DNA of 64,000 bases from Hydractinia symbiolongicarpus (Eukaryota; Cnidaria; Hydrozoa; Anthoathecata; Hydractiniidae), in the NCBI RefSeq assembly GCF_029227915.1, contig NC_079875.1, positions 2,666,001-2,730,000 on the forward strand, read 5' to 3'. Shown here in pieces: positions 63,912-64,000 of the stretch; positions within the stretch are counted from its first letter, which is position 1; every line of letters begins with the position of its first letter. The notes below the pieces were generated by a model, which saw only the letters and a program-made list of their open reading frames with translations, was not told where the DNA came from and did no database searches. The position numbers and the translations under genes are program-made.

Positions 63912-64000
63912 CACAGCGCCCAGTGTAATCGCTGAGTTCCGGCAATCACGTCTAATTAAGAACAATGTTATTTCTTGGAGTTCAAATGTCTCATTTATCC

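Larger units (their letters stand above)
1..64000. repeat. Satellite DNA array, ~373-bp monomer, ~172 copies
   Basis: The motif cgctac followed by cacagcg recurs every 372-373 bp from the first line to the last, always on the same strand. I traced the monomer starts by hand (1, 374, 747, 1120, 1493, 1865, 2238 and so on). Nearly all intervals are 371-375 bp, with discrete exceptions of 364 and 351 bp. No gap, inverted block or unrelated insert interrupts the series. A head-to-tail array of this length and monomer size is typical of eukaryotic heterochromatic satellites. The family is not one I recognise. No gene, tRNA, rRNA or transposon was found anywhere in it. Confidence 0.98.
42518..64000. 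repeat. ~29-kb macro-repeat, copy 2 (cut by window end)
   Basis: It reproduces 13,521 to about 33,886 of copy 1 in the same order and orientation. In the parts I compared, only a handful of substitutions were noticed, for example 27,691/57,432, 28,569/58,310, 29,812/59,553, 30,061/59,802, 32,202/61,943, 32,371/62,112 and 33,098/63,212. Three whole-monomer length differences also separate the copies. Either a recent tandem duplication or an assembly duplication would produce this. Confidence 0.9.

Noticed and set aside
1-64000. CRISPR array or bacterial repeat cluster
   Set aside because: The repeat unit is about 373 bp with no unique spacers, no short fixed direct repeat and no cas-like gene. 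Consecutive units abut directly.
1-64000. Transposable element or terminal-repeat origin of the unit
   Set aside because: No terminal inverted repeats, target-site duplications, long terminal repeats, poly(A) ends or transposase/reverse-transcriptase frames were found. The only length changes are in-register monomer gains or losses and small deletions.

Overview
The whole 64 kb window is one uninterrupted satellite DNA array. About 172 head-to-tail copies of a monomer of roughly 373 bp fill it from the first base to the last, all in the same orientation. I found no protein-coding gene, RNA gene, transposon, inversion or unique spacer. A typical monomer (747-1119) is about 38% G+C by hand count. 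Pure tandem arrays of this size point to eukaryotic constitutive heterochromatin (centromeric, pericentromeric or subtelomeric). I do not recognise the satellite family and cannot name the species. CpG is not depleted, which argues mildly against a heavily CpG-methylated germline such as a vertebrate's.

The array is organised as nested higher-order repeats (HORs); unit coordinates use the phase starting at the cacagcg motif that follows cgctac. Left part (1-13,520): a 745-bp dimer step (1120-2601) lies inside a 2,227-bp hexamer duplication (1493-3719 and 3720-5946). This overlaps a 1,482-bp tetramer repeated almost four times (4829 to about 10,480). Mosaic, more diverged monomers follow (10,393-13,520).

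Right part (13,521-64,000): a macro-repeat of about 29-30 kb. Copy 1 is 13,521-42,517; copy 2 begins at about 42,518 and is cut by the window end. Each copy carries in order: a heptamer/octamer HOR containing 351-bp deleted monomers (14,492-21,868; 43,860-51,609), two 2,982-bp octamers (21,869-27,832; 51,610-57,573), a mosaic zone (27,833-31,187; 57,574-60,928), and a heptamer of about 2,610 bp (31,188 on; 60,929 on). Copy 1 continues with another mosaic zone and a 2,237-bp hexamer doublet (37,524-41,996). The two copies are nearly identical and are offset by 28,997, 30,114, 29,368, 29,741 and again 30,114 bp as one moves right. The shifts after the entry junction are single gains or losses of one or two monomers, with breakpoints that can be located to a few tens of bases.

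The most informative content is therefore historical: a readable record of nested tandem duplication, unequal exchange and homogenisation. Within the monomer there are recurring small dyads (AACGG/CCGTT, GCGCT/AGCGC, and ACAGTGAA/TTCACTGT in one subtype), a 9-bp tandem repeat and a CpG-rich box that could be protein-binding or structural elements. No function can be shown from sequence alone. The apparent short reading frames are by-products of the repeat.
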